From Marivita sp. (GTDB lineage Bacteria > Pseudomonadota > Alphaproteobacteria > Rhodobacterales > Rhodobacteraceae): 64,000 bases of DNA. Under the pieces are notes generated by a model. It had not been told where the DNA came from. It saw nothing but the letters and a program-made list of their open reading frames with translations, and ran no database searches. Numbering within the stretch: the stretch's first letter is position 1; the number at the start of each line of letters is the position of its first letter. This document shows positions 16,649 through 25,263 of the stretch, in pieces. The stretch covers positions 1 to 64,000 of the forward strand of contig NZ_JAIPUS010000006.1 in the NCBI RefSeq assembly GCF_020055675.1. The letters run 5' to 3'. Made by a program: the position numbers and the translations under genes.

Positions 16649-16738
16649 CGTCATCCTCATAACCACTGTGGAACATAGCGTAACATATGGCAGATGCCAG
16701 TCTTGCAACCCGCAACCCGATCACAAGGAGACGATCAG

Positions 16739-17029
16739 ATGAGCGACGTCGTGAAAGAGGCCGTCAGCGCCATGAATGTAAAACTCGATGGCGGCGGGAT
16801 CGACGGCACGGCCCGGTTCAACATCGAAGGTGAAGGCAGCATGATCGTCGATGGTGACGGCGCGCGCGACGGTGACGACGCCGCCGACGTTACGCTGACC
16901 GCCGATGCCGAGACGTTTCGCGAAATTTTCGACGGATCGCTCGACCCCACCAGCGCTTTCATGTCGGGCCGTCTCAGCATCGACGGCGACATGGGTATGG
17001 CGATGAAACTGGCCTCGACGCTGGCCTGA
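16739..17029 (+). CDS. SCP2 sterol-binding-domain protein, 96 aa
   Basis: The protein matches a stand-alone SCP2-like domain: KLDGGGIDGTARFNIEGEGSMIVDGDG, ADVTLTADAETFREIFDGSLDPTSAFMSGRLSIDGDMGMAMKL. Such proteins bind lipids or acyl groups in a hydrophobic tunnel; the ligand in bacteria is unknown. The start follows AAGGAGACGATCAG, which sets it at the second ATG of the open frame. Its stop overlaps the start of the lysophospholipase-like gene by one base (TGATG), so a lipid-related pair is likely. Confidence 0.9.
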   Translation: MSDVVKEAVSAMNVKLDGGGIDGTARFNIEGEGSMIVDGDGARDGDDAADVTLTADAETFREIFDGSLDPTSAFMSGRLSIDGDMGMAMKLASTLA

Positions 17030-17967
17030 TGCCACAGGCCGCCCCCTATCGCGACGACCTGGCCGAGGGTCCGGACACCAAGGCCTACTGGCTGACCACG
17101 TCGGACGGGGTGCGAATCCGGGCCGGGCACGCGGCGTCGCAGTCGGGCAAGGGCACGGTGTTCCTGCTGCCGGGCCGGACCGAGTATATCGAGAAATACG
17201 GCCACACTGCGCGGGATGTCGTTCGGGCCGGGTTTGACATGGTGACCATTGACTGGCGCGGGCAAGGACTGGCCGACCGGCTGGGCGATGACCCGATGGT
17301 CGGGCATGTCGGCACATTTCTCGACTACCAGAAGGACTGGGCCGCGGTGCGCGCCTTTGCGCGCGACCGTGACCTGCCACGCCCCTGGCACATGATCGCG
17401 CACTCCATGGGCGGCTGTATCGGCCTGCGGGCGCTCATGTCGGGCAGCGACATTCGCGCGGTCATGTTCACAGGCCCGATGTGGGGTATCGACATGGCGG
17501 CCTATCTGCGCCCGGTGGCCTGGACCCTGACGCGGATCGCGAAGGCTTTGGGCCAAGGGCACCGGCTTGCTGCGGGCACATCGGCCAAAAGCTACCCCAT
17601 GTCCGAACGGTTCGCGGACAACATGCTCACCACAGACCGCGATATGTTCGATTACATGCGCCGCCATGTGCAGGCGGAGCCGCGATTCGGGCTGGGCGGC
17701 CCGTCTTACGCATGGCTGGGCAGCGCGATTGCCGAATGTAACGCGCTTGCGCAGATGAAATCGCCGGCAATGCCGGCCTTGTGCTGTCTCGGCTCGAATG
17801 AACGCATCGTCGATACGACACGCATCCGCGATAGGATGACCAACTGGCCGGGCGGCAAGCTGCTTTTGGTCGATGGCGCAGAGCACGAAGTGCTGATGGA
17901 GACCGCGGGCACACGCAAACAGGTCACAGGTGCGGCGATGTCGCTCTTTGCAAGCTTCAGCACCTAG
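17029..17967 (+). CDS. pldB: Alpha/beta hydrolase, PldB lysophospholipase-like
   Basis: The 312-aa protein has an oxyanion-region VFLLPGRTEYIEKYG, the FDMVTIDWRGQGLA block typical of PldB-like serine hydrolases, and the nucleophile elbow AHSMGGCIGLR with the catalytic serine. A late acid and the histidine in VDGAEHEVLME complete a triad. No signal peptide is present. It would cleave an acyl ester, perhaps of lysophospholipids or monoacylglycerol. Translational coupling with the upstream SCP2-domain gene supports lipid turnover. The exact substrate cannot be read from sequence. Confidence 0.82.
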   Translation: MPQAAPYRDDLAEGPDTKAYWLTTSDGVRIRAGHAASQSGKGTVFLLPGRTEYIEKYGHTARDVVRAGFDMVTIDWRGQGLADRLGDDPMVGHVGTFLDYQKDWAAVRAFARDRDLPRPWHMIAHSMGGCIGLRALMSGSDIRAVMFTGPMWGIDMAAYLRPVAWTLTRIAKALGQGHRLAAGTSAKSYPMSERFADNMLTTDRDMFDYMRRHVQAEPRFGLGGPSYAWLGSAIAECNALAQMKSPAMPALCCLGSNERIVDTTRIRDRMTNWPGGKLLLVDGAEHEVLMETAGTRKQVTGAAMSLFASFST

Positions 17968-18337
17968 GATTTGCCGAACACGTGCCGGCGCCGCTATTGT
18001 ACCGTGGCGCCAACGCGCATCCCGGCATGTCCGGGCGCGGCAAAGACACAGCACATGCCGTTTGGCACCCGGTCGCGTGGTTTCGTCGCCTTGCCCCAAG
18101 GCGCAAGACTGACATCGAGACCGACAAAATCCAGCACCTCGGTCACCTGATGTGCCGGTGTTCTCAGGGCCGCCCCGGCCAAAGGCCCGCCCGACAAAAG
18201 ACGTTGGCAAAATCCGGCGATGAGCATGACAGCCTCTCAATGGCCCAAGCGCTTACCCCAAGCGAGGCGCGCAGCTTGGCACTGCTCCGGCGATAGCGGC
18301 TCTGGCGATATGGGCTTTGCCTCCTATGTTTTGCGGT
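17968..18337. other. 370-bp gap, possible small minus-strand gene
   Basis: No recognised gene lies here. On the minus strand 17994-18227 is a 77-codon frame from ATG (MLIAGFCQRLLSGG...) ending RVGATVQ, with a moderately GC-rich third position. That is compatible with coding, but I see no ribosome site and no family. The opposite strand also has open frames, so the gap is left unassigned. It should hold the promoter of the exonuclease/ligase pair. Confidence 0.35.
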
Positions 18338-19345
18338 ATGGCGAACGACGTACTCACCTTTACCGATCGCGGCATCTATTGCGCCGCTGGCGATTTCTTC
18401 ATCGACCCTTGGCGCCCTGTGGATCGCGCGCTGATCACCCACGGGCACGCCGACCATGCGCGGCCGGGGCATCGTCGTTACTTGTGCACGGACGCCTGCG
18501 CGCCGGTCATGCAGCACAGGCTCGGGGATATTTCTGTAGAAACGGTTAAATTCGGCGAGTTTCGCAGAATCGGCGATGCGTCGGTCTCGTTTCATCCAGC
18601 CGGGCACCTGCCCGGATCGGCACAGATCCGGGTCGAGGTCGCGGGCGAGGTCTGGGTCGTCTCGGGCGATTACAAGGTGGTCCCCGACGGCCTTTCCGAA
18701 ACCTTCGAGCCCGTGCGCTGTCACAGCTTCATCACCGAATGCACCTTCGGCCTGCCGGTTTTCAAATGGGCAGACCAGGGCGACGTGGCCCTGCAATTGA
18801 ACGACTGGTGGGCCGCCAACGCCGCCGCCGGGCGGTGTTCGATCCTGGGTGCCTATTCGCTTGGCAAGGCGCAACGCCTGATGCGGATGCTGAACCCCGA
18901 TGTCGGCCCGATCCTGACCCATGGCGCGGTGGAGGCCACCAATGCCGTTTTGCGTGGACAAGGCTATGCTTTGCCGGACACGGTCCAGGTCACGCCGGAC
19001 CTGGATACCAAGGATTATCCCGGCGCCCTGGTGATCGCGCCGCCATCTGCGGTCGGGTCCAAATGGGCACATCGATTCGGCACATCGTCCACCGGATTCG
19101 CCTCCGGCTGGATGCAGCTGCGCGGCGTGCGTCGCCGACGTGCAGCGGACCGTGGATTCGTCGTGTCGGACCATGCCGATTGGCCCGGCCTGATGCATGC
19201 CATCGAATCCACTGGAGCAGAAAAAATATACGCAACGCATGGTTATACGGATATTTTTGCGCGATGGCTGAACAGTCAAGGGTATAACGCAAAGGTCGTG
19301 CCCACCGAATTCGGCGGCAATGACGATGAGGTCGACGCCGCATGA
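18338..19345 (+). CDS. Ligase-associated DNA-damage-response exonuclease (MBL fold)
   Basis: The 335-aa protein carries the metallo-beta-lactamase motif HGHADH at residues 35-40 and further ligands in FHPAGHLPGSAQ, SGDYK and a late SDHADW. This is the CPSF/beta-CASP-like exonuclease found next to an ATP-dependent DNA ligase in many proteobacteria. The start is the second ATG of the frame, giving MANDVLTFTDRGIYCA, which matches the usual opening. Its stop region overlaps the ligase start by four bases (ATGA). The family is proposed to process DNA ends before ligation. Confidence 0.92.
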   Translation: MANDVLTFTDRGIYCAAGDFFIDPWRPVDRALITHGHADHARPGHRRYLCTDACAPVMQHRLGDISVETVKFGEFRRIGDASVSFHPAGHLPGSAQIRVEVAGEVWVVSGDYKVVPDGLSETFEPVRCHSFITECTFGLPVFKWADQGDVALQLNDWWAANAAAGRCSILGAYSLGKAQRLMRMLNPDVGPILTHGAVEATNAVLRGQGYALPDTVQVTPDLDTKDYPGALVIAPPSAVGSKWAHRFGTSSTGFASGWMQLRGVRRRRAADRGFVVSDHADWPGLMHAIESTGAEKIYATHGYTDIFARWLNSQGYNAKVVPTEFGGNDDEVDAA

Positions 19346-20934
19346 AAGACTTTGCAACGCTTTTCACAACAATTGACCAGACAACCAAAACGACTGCCAA
19401 AACAAAAGCTTTGGCGAATTTCTTCACGCAAGCCAGCGATGATGACAAACTCTGGACCATTGCGCTGTTTTCGGGACGTCGCCCAAAGCGCGCGGTCACA
19501 ACCACCCAACTGCGCGAATGGGCGGCGGAACAGGGGGATATTCCGCTTTGGCTGCTCGAAGAAAGCTACCCGGTTGTCGGCGATCTGGCCGAGACCATTG
19601 CGCTCGTCCTGCCTCCGCCGAGCCGGCAAAGCGACCTGCCGTTGACACATTGGATCACCGAGCTGAAATCCTTGGTCACTGCCGACATCGAGACCCGCAA
19701 AGCGCGGATCCTGGACGCCTGGGATCAGCTGGAGGCAACTGAACGGTTTCTCTTCAACAAGTTGATCACCGGCGGGTTCCGCATCGGCGTCAGCCGAAAA
19801 TTGATGACCCGCGCCTTGGCGCAAGCGACGGGCCAGGAAGAAGCCAGCCTGGCCCACCGCCTGATGGGCGGTTGGACGCCCGAGACAACCAGTTTCCACC
19901 ACCTGATCGAAGCCGAGGATTCGGTCGCCGACGAAAGCCGCCCCTACCCGTTTTATCTTGCCTATCAACTGGACGATCCTCCCGACGGGCTGGGAGATCC
20001 CGAAGACTGGCTCGCGGAATGGAAATGGGACGGCATCCGCGGTCAGGTGATCCTGCGGGGCGGCACCCATCACGTCTGGTCGCGCGGCGAAGAATTGATG
20101 ACCGACCGTTTCCCGGAATTCGGCCGCCTGCCCGATTTTCTGCCGAATGGGACCGTTCTGGATGGCGAAATCGTCGCGTGGGATGGCGACCAGCCCTATC
20201 CCTTCAACACGCTCCAGGCCAGGATCGGTCGCAAGACCGTGCCGAAAAAACTTCTCAAAGAGGCCCCGGTGATCCTCCTGTCCTACGATCTGCTGGAGGA
20301 AAACGGACAGGACCTGCGTCACCAGCCGCTCAACCACCGTCGCGCGCGCATGAATGCGATCTTGCAGGAACTGCCCCGGGACGCACCGATCCGCGTGGCG
20401 CCAGCGCTGCCCTTCGACACCTGGGACAGACTTGCCGACATCCGCGTCACCGCCCGCGATCACCGCGCCGAGGGGCTGATGCTCAAACGCAAGGACAGCC
20501 CCTATCTTTCAGGGCGCAAGAAAGGCGATTGGTGGAAATGGAAGCTCGATCCACTGACCGTGGACGCCGTGATGATCTATGCCCAGCAAGGCCATGGCCG
20601 CCGTGCCAACCTATTCACCGATTTCACCTTCGCGGTCTGGAACGGCAACGATCTGGTCCCCTTTACCAAGGCCTATTCCGGCCTGACGGACGAGGAGTTT
20701 CGCCAGATCACCGCCTGGGTCCGCAAGAATACGCAACAGCGCTTTGGTCCCGTGCGGCAGGTCACCCCGCATCACGTCTTCGAGATCGCTTTCGAGGGCA
20801 TCCATGCCTCGCCGCGCCACAAATCCGGCATCGCGCTGCGCTTTCCGCGCATGTCCCGCTGGCGGCATGACAAGCCGCTGCAGGAGGCCAACACGCTCGA
20901 CGATCTGAAGGAGATGCTCGAAACCTACGGTTGA
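19342..20934 (+). CDS. ATP-dependent DNA ligase of the cisplatin-damage-response type
   Basis: The 530-aa enzyme has the adenylation motif EWKWDGIRGQ with the nucleophilic lysine K228. It also has a downstream VLDGEIVAWDGD motif, GLMLKRKDSPY near the last nucleotidyltransferase motif, and a C-terminal OB-like region. An N-terminal all-alpha DNA-binding domain precedes the catalytic core. It seals nicks with ATP and is translationally coupled to the exonuclease. In many genomes the set also includes an Lhr-type helicase and a phosphoesterase; neither is in this window. Confidence 0.92.
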   Translation: MKDFATLFTTIDQTTKTTAKTKALANFFTQASDDDKLWTIALFSGRRPKRAVTTTQLREWAAEQGDIPLWLLEESYPVVGDLAETIALVLPPPSRQSDLPLTHWITELKSLVTADIETRKARILDAWDQLEATERFLFNKLITGGFRIGVSRKLMTRALAQATGQEEASLAHRLMGGWTPETTSFHHLIEAEDSVADESRPYPFYLAYQLDDPPDGLGDPEDWLAEWKWDGIRGQVILRGGTHHVWSRGEELMTDRFPEFGRLPDFLPNGTVLDGEIVAWDGDQPYPFNTLQARIGRKTVPKKLLKEAPVILLSYDLLEENGQDLRHQPLNHRRARMNAILQELPRDAPIRVAPALPFDTWDRLADIRVTARDHRAEGLMLKRKDSPYLSGRKKGDWWKWKLDPLTVDAVMIYAQQGHGRRANLFTDFTFAVWNGNDLVPFTKAYSGLTDEEFRQITAWVRKNTQQRFGPVRQVTPHHVFEIAFEGIHASPRHKSGIALRFPRMSRWRHDKPLQEANTLDDLKEMLETYG

Positions 20935-21031
20935 CACGAGCACCAGTCCCGTCGGGTCCCGCGCTATTGCCCCTTGAACCTGTCGGCCACACGGCACAGG
21001 TTCGAAGACAACGAAGAACAGGAGACACCCA

Positions 21032-22852
21032 ATGCTGCGCACGCCTTCCCCCGTATATGACGCCAACGCCCGGAGCGGCTCCAGAGACCTGGGGGATCTG
21101 CCAGTGTGGGATCTGACCCACCTTTACGCCTCCGACGACGCAGCAGAGCTGAAACGCGATCTGGACTGGCTGGAAGAGGCCTGCCGCAGCTTTGCCGCCG
21201 ATTACGAGGGCAAGCTGGCCGATCTGACAGGCGAGGCGTTCCTCACCGCGATCCACCGCCACGAAAAGATCGAGAATATCGCAGGCCGCATCATGTCCTA
21301 CGCGGGCCTGCGGTATTACCAGCTGACGACCGACGCCCAGCGCGCGAAATTCCTGTCGGATCAGCAGGAAAAGATCACGATCTACACCACGCCGCTGGTG
21401 TTCTTCACGCTGGAGCTGAACCGCATCGACGATGCCAAGATCGACGCGCTCATGGAGGCGAATGACGACCTCGCGCGCTATCGACCCGCGATCCGCCGAA
21501 TCCGCGCCATGAAACCGTATCAATTGTCCGACGAGTTGGAGAAATTCCTGCACGACATGGGTGTCGTCGGGGATGCCTGGGAACGGCTTTTCGACGAAAC
21601 CATCGCCGGGCTGGAATTCGAAGTCGATGGTGAACTGCTCAGCATCGAGGGCACCTTGAACCTGCTCACCGAACAGGACCGCGCGAAACGCGAGGCCGCC
21701 GCGCGCGAACTCGCTGCCGTCTTCGCCGAGAACATCAAGACCTTCTCCCGCGTTCACAACACGCAGGCCAAGGAGAAGGAGGTCATGGATCGCTGGCGCG
21801 GCATGCCCACGGCCCAGACCGGGCGGCACCTGGCGAATGATGTCGAACCCGAAGTGGTCGAGGCGCTGCGCGATGCGGTGGTCGCCGCCTACCCCAAGCT
21901 CAGCCATCGCTACTACGAGCTCAAGCGCAAATGGCTGGGACTGGACGTGATGCAGGTCTGGGATCGCAACGCACCCCTGCCGATGGAAACCACCCGCATC
22001 GTGGATTGGGACGAGGCAACCGAGACCGTGATGACGGCCTATCACGCCTTCGATCCACGCATGTCCGACATTGCCAAACCCTTCTTCACCGATGGCTGGA
22101 TCGATGCCGCCGTGAAGCCCGGCAAGGCACCGGGGGCGTTTGCGCACCCGACCGTGACGGATGTCCACCCGTATGTCATGCTCAATTACCTGGGCAAACC
22201 GCGCGACGTCATGACCCTTGCGCACGAGCTGGGCCACGGCGTGCACCAGGTGCTTGCCGCCGACCAGGGGGAAATGCTGGCCTCCACGCCGCTGACACTG
22301 GCCGAAACCGCGTCAGTCTTCGGCGAAATGCTCACCTTCCGCCGCATGCTCGACAATGCAAAAGACGATGCCGAAAAGAAGGTGCTGCTGGCCGGCAAGG
22401 TCGAGGACATGATCAACACCGTCGTCCGCCAGATCGCGTTCTACGACTTCGAATGCAAACTGCACGAGGCCCGTCGCGGCGGTGAGCTTACCCCGAACGA
22501 CATCAACGCGCTCTGGATGTCGGTACAGGCCGAATCCCTTGGACCGGCCTTCGAATTCATGCCCGGCTACGAAACGTTCTGGGCCTATATCCCCCACTTC
22601 GTACACTCGCCGTTCTATGTCTACGCCTACGCCTTTGGCGACGGTCTGGTGAACGCGCTCTACGCGAATTACGAGGAAAACCCGGTCGGCTTCCAGGACA
22701 AGTATTTCAACATGCTCAAGGCCGGCGGCTCGAAGCACCACAAGGACCTGCTTGCCCCGTTCGGTCTCGACGCCAGCGACCCGAAATTCTGGGACAAGGG
22801 CCTGAACATGATTTCCGGCCTGATCGACGAGTTGGAGGCGATGGAAAGCTGA
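21032..22852 (+). CDS. pepF: M3-family oligoendopeptidase F
   Basis: The 606-aa protein carries the gluzincin motif AHELGHGVHQVLA (H398, E399, H402) and the third ligand in ETASVFGEM about 25 residues on, matching M3B oligopeptidases. LPVWDLTHLYASDDAAELKRDLDWLEE is the typical PepF N-terminus. It hydrolyses short peptides in the cytosol. AGGAG precedes the ATG. Positions 20935-21031 between ligase and pepF contain no gene. The element insertion begins 48 bases after the stop and does not disturb the gene. Confidence 0.93.
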   Translation: MLRTPSPVYDANARSGSRDLGDLPVWDLTHLYASDDAAELKRDLDWLEEACRSFAADYEGKLADLTGEAFLTAIHRHEKIENIAGRIMSYAGLRYYQLTTDAQRAKFLSDQQEKITIYTTPLVFFTLELNRIDDAKIDALMEANDDLARYRPAIRRIRAMKPYQLSDELEKFLHDMGVVGDAWERLFDETIAGLEFEVDGELLSIEGTLNLLTEQDRAKREAAARELAAVFAENIKTFSRVHNTQAKEKEVMDRWRGMPTAQTGRHLANDVEPEVVEALRDAVVAAYPKLSHRYYELKRKWLGLDVMQVWDRNAPLPMETTRIVDWDEATETVMTAYHAFDPRMSDIAKPFFTDGWIDAAVKPGKAPGAFAHPTVTDVHPYVMLNYLGKPRDVMTLAHELGHGVHQVLAADQGEMLASTPLTLAETASVFGEMLTFRRMLDNAKDDAEKKVLLAGKVEDMINTVVRQIAFYDFECKLHEARRGGELTPNDINALWMSVQAESLGPAFEFMPGYETFWAYIPHFVHSPFYVYAYAFGDGLVNALYANYEENPVGFQDKYFNMLKAGGSKHHKDLLAPFGLDASDPKFWDKGLNMISGLIDELEAMES

Positions 22853-22890
22853 ACCGCCCGCCTGTGTGAACCGTCGGATGCCTCCGGCGG

Positions 22891-22900
22891 GGATATTTCC
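22891..22900. repeat. Direct repeat at left element border (target-site duplication)
   Basis: GGATATTTCC immediately precedes the left terminal inverted repeat and recurs exactly at 26393-26402 after the right one. Because the ends are partly palindromic, the true duplication may be 8-10 bp; 8 bp is usual for IS1595-type transposases. Confidence 0.8.
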
Positions 22901-22923
22901 GGCCTTATGTATCAAGCGCACCA
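22901..22923 (+). repeat. Left terminal inverted repeat of the IS1595-type element
   Basis: It begins GGCCTTATGTATCAAGCGCA and runs three more bases (CCA). The reverse complement of 26370-26392 is identical except for A in place of G at repeat position 16. It contains the hexamer TGTATC, which also occurs in the promoter region of the transposase. Confidence 0.85.
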
Positions 22924-22966
22924 GCCGGAGGGCTGAGGCGTGATTAAGGTGCTGGTGTTCACGCTT

Positions 22967-23905
22967 TTACTGAACTGCTCCCAATCCATGTTGTTCCAAT
23001 TTGAGACGGTTTTGGGGGATGGCCTTAACCTTGGTAGACATGCCAAGCCCCATCCCACTTTCGGTATCAACCAAACTCATGGCTACATCAGTGAAGTGCT
23101 GGCTTTGAGGGTCTCCTGGGGTTTGATATCGCACGGAGCAAACGACGACAGGGGAGATCATTCCGCGTTCGAATCCCTCTCTGGATATTGGAATAGTAAT
23201 TTTCGCCCGGTGTCGGTGCGGTTCTTGAGGAAAAATGCGGTGCCCGAACCGACTGCGCTTCTGGCTGGCGATAAATGGGCGGGCGCGGGTCTCCTCCGAA
23301 ACGGTCATTTCCCTTTCAATCGCGGCAGTACTTGCGAAGTGCACATCCACAGCGATTGCAGGACTATGCCCATGGTTCACCAGAGTGGCGATAATTGCAA
23401 TTCTGCCCCCATCATCTTTGAAGGCCAAGTCCGATCCAACTTCCAGCTTCAGGGACAACCATGGGCGAGTTTGAGCAACGCCAAATTCTCTAGTGTCGAT
23501 AGCCATTCGCCGAGTGGCGATGAGAGTCCACCCCACAAACAGAACACCAACCAAGGTGATGCCAGCGATCCACAGCGTAGCTATGAACATCCCATAAGCC
23601 CACGCAGCCATGTCTTGCTGGGCCTTCAAGTCATATTGGGACTGCTTGTCTTCGCTATTGGCGGTTACGGATTTTACGACACACTCAAACCACGCAAAAA
23701 CTCCATCTTGGCTCAGGCTGGTCCGACAGAACTCTATGCCTTTGCTAGCTGCGCTTGTTTGGTTTTGGGCTACCTCACCGCGCTGGCTGGCGTGATCCTG
23801 CTGATATCTTGAGAAGCTATCATAAGAGTAGAACACCCCGATCCCGATCAATGCGAGTGCTGCTATTCCAAGTGTAGCTGCGATGATCCAACCGCTTTTA
23901 GACAT
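22967..23905 (-). CDS. Passenger gene: hypothetical protein with two membrane helices, 312 aa
   Basis: An N-terminal helix (SGWIIAATLGIAALALIGIGVFY) and a second helix near residues 107-130 (MFIATLWIAGITLVGVLFVGWTLIAT) bracket a 75-residue loop with two cysteines. A soluble C-terminal domain of about 180 residues follows (TRPWLSLKLEVGSDLAFKDDGG, IATLVNHGHSPAIAVDVHF), with the look of a beta-sandwich. I do not recognise a named family beyond this common bacterial architecture. The start lies 43 bases inside the DUF6471-like gene, so the two are probably co-expressed. It is at the left end of the mobile element and has no part in transposition that I can see. Confidence 0.75.
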   Translation of the reverse strand: MSKSGWIIAATLGIAALALIGIGVFYSYDSFSRYQQDHASQRGEVAQNQTSAASKGIEFCRTSLSQDGVFAWFECVVKSVTANSEDKQSQYDLKAQQDMAAWAYGMFIATLWIAGITLVGVLFVGWTLIATRRMAIDTREFGVAQTRPWLSLKLEVGSDLAFKDDGGRIAIIATLVNHGHSPAIAVDVHFASTAAIEREMTVSEETRARPFIASQKRSRFGHRIFPQEPHRHRAKITIPISREGFERGMISPVVVCSVRYQTPGDPQSQHFTDVAMSLVDTESGMGLGMSTKVKAIPQNRLKLEQHGLGAVQ

Positions 23906-24087
23906 GCCAACATAAACGCCGCTGAAAACTTCCCTCGGGACAGCTTGTTGCGGACGTTCACCTCTTTTTCACTGATTCCTATATCAGCAAGCCTTTCAAC
24001 AAGTTGAGCGTAAGTCACCCCTTTGCGCTTCAACTCGGCCTTGAGCAGCCCCGCTGCTTGCGCCTCCCAGTCTGTTTGCTCTGGCAT
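23863..24087 (-). CDS. DUF6471-like small protein, possible DNA-binding regulator
   Basis: The 74-aa sequence reads WEAQAAGLLKAELKRKGVTYAQLVERL then ISEKEVNVRNKLSRGKFSAAFMLACLKAVG. This is an all-helical pattern resembling a helix-turn-helix and the DUF6471 family, as I remember it. It is divergent from the IS1595-type transposase across a 103-bp gap that contains repeated TGTATC motifs, which would suit a regulator of transposase expression. The 43-bp overlap with the following two-TM gene implies one transcript. The family call is by eye and its function is not established. Confidence 0.72.
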   Translation of the reverse strand: MPEQTDWEAQAAGLLKAELKRKGVTYAQLVERLADIGISEKEVNVRNKLSRGKFSAAFMLACLKAVGSSQLHLE

Positions 24088-24132
24088 GTATCACCCATAT
24101 AAATAAAAGTACTGTTTTCATTACATAGGGTA

Positions 24133-24161
24133 TTGTATCCGATACGTCTAGGTACTATATT
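24133..24161 (+). promoter_or_regulatory. Transposase promoter with overlapping TGTATC operator-like sites
   Basis: TTGTAT, a 17-base spacer and TATATT form a good sigma70-type promoter 30 bases before the transposase ATG. TGTATCC-GATACG (24134-24146) is a near-palindrome overlapping the -35 box, and an inverted copy GGATACA lies at 24177-24183. The same TGTATC core occurs in both terminal repeats, so the transposase or the DUF6471-like protein might bind all of them. Confidence 0.55.
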
Positions 24162-24190
24162 CGTTACGTAAGCAATGGATACAGTACAAA

Positions 24191-25153
24191 ATGGCACAGC
24201 ACTTTCTTCTCTCAGCAGCGTCCCGCACCCTCAGCCTGCGTTCGATCTACAAGGCAGGCGAGGAAGCGGCCTACCAGACGTTCTGCGAAATGCGCTGGCC
24301 TGAGACCAATGGCGAAGCGGTTTGCCCGCGTTGCAGCCATGACGAAACGTACAAGATCACCACGCGGCGCAAGTTCAAGTGCAAGGCATGTGCGCACCAG
24401 TTCAGCGTCACATCCGGCACGATCTTTGCCAGCCGCAAGATGGACTTTGTGGACCTGCTGGCGGCGATCTGCATCATGGTCAACGCCTCCAAGGGCGTGA
24501 GCATGATCCAGCTTTCCCGCGATCTGGACTGCCAGTACAAGACAGCCTTTGTGTTGGCCCACAAGCTGCGCGAAGCGATGGCGCAAGAAGTTCAGACAGG
24601 CGTTGTGCTTGATGGTCACGTCGAAGTTGATGGCGCTTACTTCGGCGGTCACGTTCGCCCTGAAAACGCCAAGGCAGACCGTAAGGATCGTCGCTTGAAA
24701 GAGAACCGTTCTGATAAGCGCCGCGTCGTTGTCGCTATGCGCGAACGTCCGGGCCGCACACTGCCGTTTGTTACCCTCTCTGAGGGTGAAGGCGTGGCGC
24801 TGGTGAATGAGCACGTCAGCCGCATGGCGACTATCTCAGCTGACGAAGCAAGCCATTGGGACCTGCTACACGCGGGCTGGAACGTCGAGCGCGTGAACCA
24901 CAGCGAAATCTACAGCGACCACGGCAAGCACACCAACATGGCAGAAAGCTACTTCTCACGCCTCCGTCGCATGGTGGGCGGTCAGCACCACCACGTTAGC
25001 CCGCAGTACCTTCACCAGTACGCGAACCACGCGGCATGGATGGAAGACAACCGCCGCACCGACAACGGCACTCTGGCACACACGCTGGTCAGCAACGCGA
25101 TGGATGCACGGGTTAGCAGGACTTGGAAGGGCTACTGGCAGCGGGCGGCTTGA
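24191..25153 (+). CDS. IS1595-family transposase
   Basis: The 320-aa protein has an N-terminal four-cysteine zinc finger (CPRC...CKAC) and the ISXO2-like DDE domain with the signature VDGAYFGGHV. It ends in a region rich in histidines (GGQHHHVSPQYLHQYANHAAW). It is the only transposase inside the 23-bp inverted repeats and presumably moves the whole 3.5-kb unit. Length and motifs look intact, so the element may be active. No strong Shine-Dalgarno precedes the ATG. Confidence 0.93.
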   Translation: MAQHFLLSAASRTLSLRSIYKAGEEAAYQTFCEMRWPETNGEAVCPRCSHDETYKITTRRKFKCKACAHQFSVTSGTIFASRKMDFVDLLAAICIMVNASKGVSMIQLSRDLDCQYKTAFVLAHKLREAMAQEVQTGVVLDGHVEVDGAYFGGHVRPENAKADRKDRRLKENRSDKRRVVVAMRERPGRTLPFVTLSEGEGVALVNEHVSRMATISADEASHWDLLHAGWNVERVNHSEIYSDHGKHTNMAESYFSRLRRMVGGQHHHVSPQYLHQYANHAAWMEDNRRTDNGTLAHTLVSNAMDARVSRTWKGYWQRAA

Positions 25154-25155
25154 AG

Positions 25156-25169
25156 TTGACGGTGATCAA
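25156..25169 (+). promoter_or_regulatory. FNR-like box inside the mobile element
   Basis: TTGACGGTGATCAA matches TTGAY-N4-ATCAA, the FNR/FnrL consensus half-sites. It starts two bases after the transposase stop and about 100 bases before the two small membrane-protein genes. One such match is not far above chance for a window this size, so the call is weak. Confidence 0.3.
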
Positions 25170-25263
25170 TGCTGTAACACTTCTGGTAGCAATGGAGTGA
25201 ATTGTTGCAAATTGACACGGACGCGATAGAACTATTTGTTAGACAGTCTGGTGCATACGGCTT

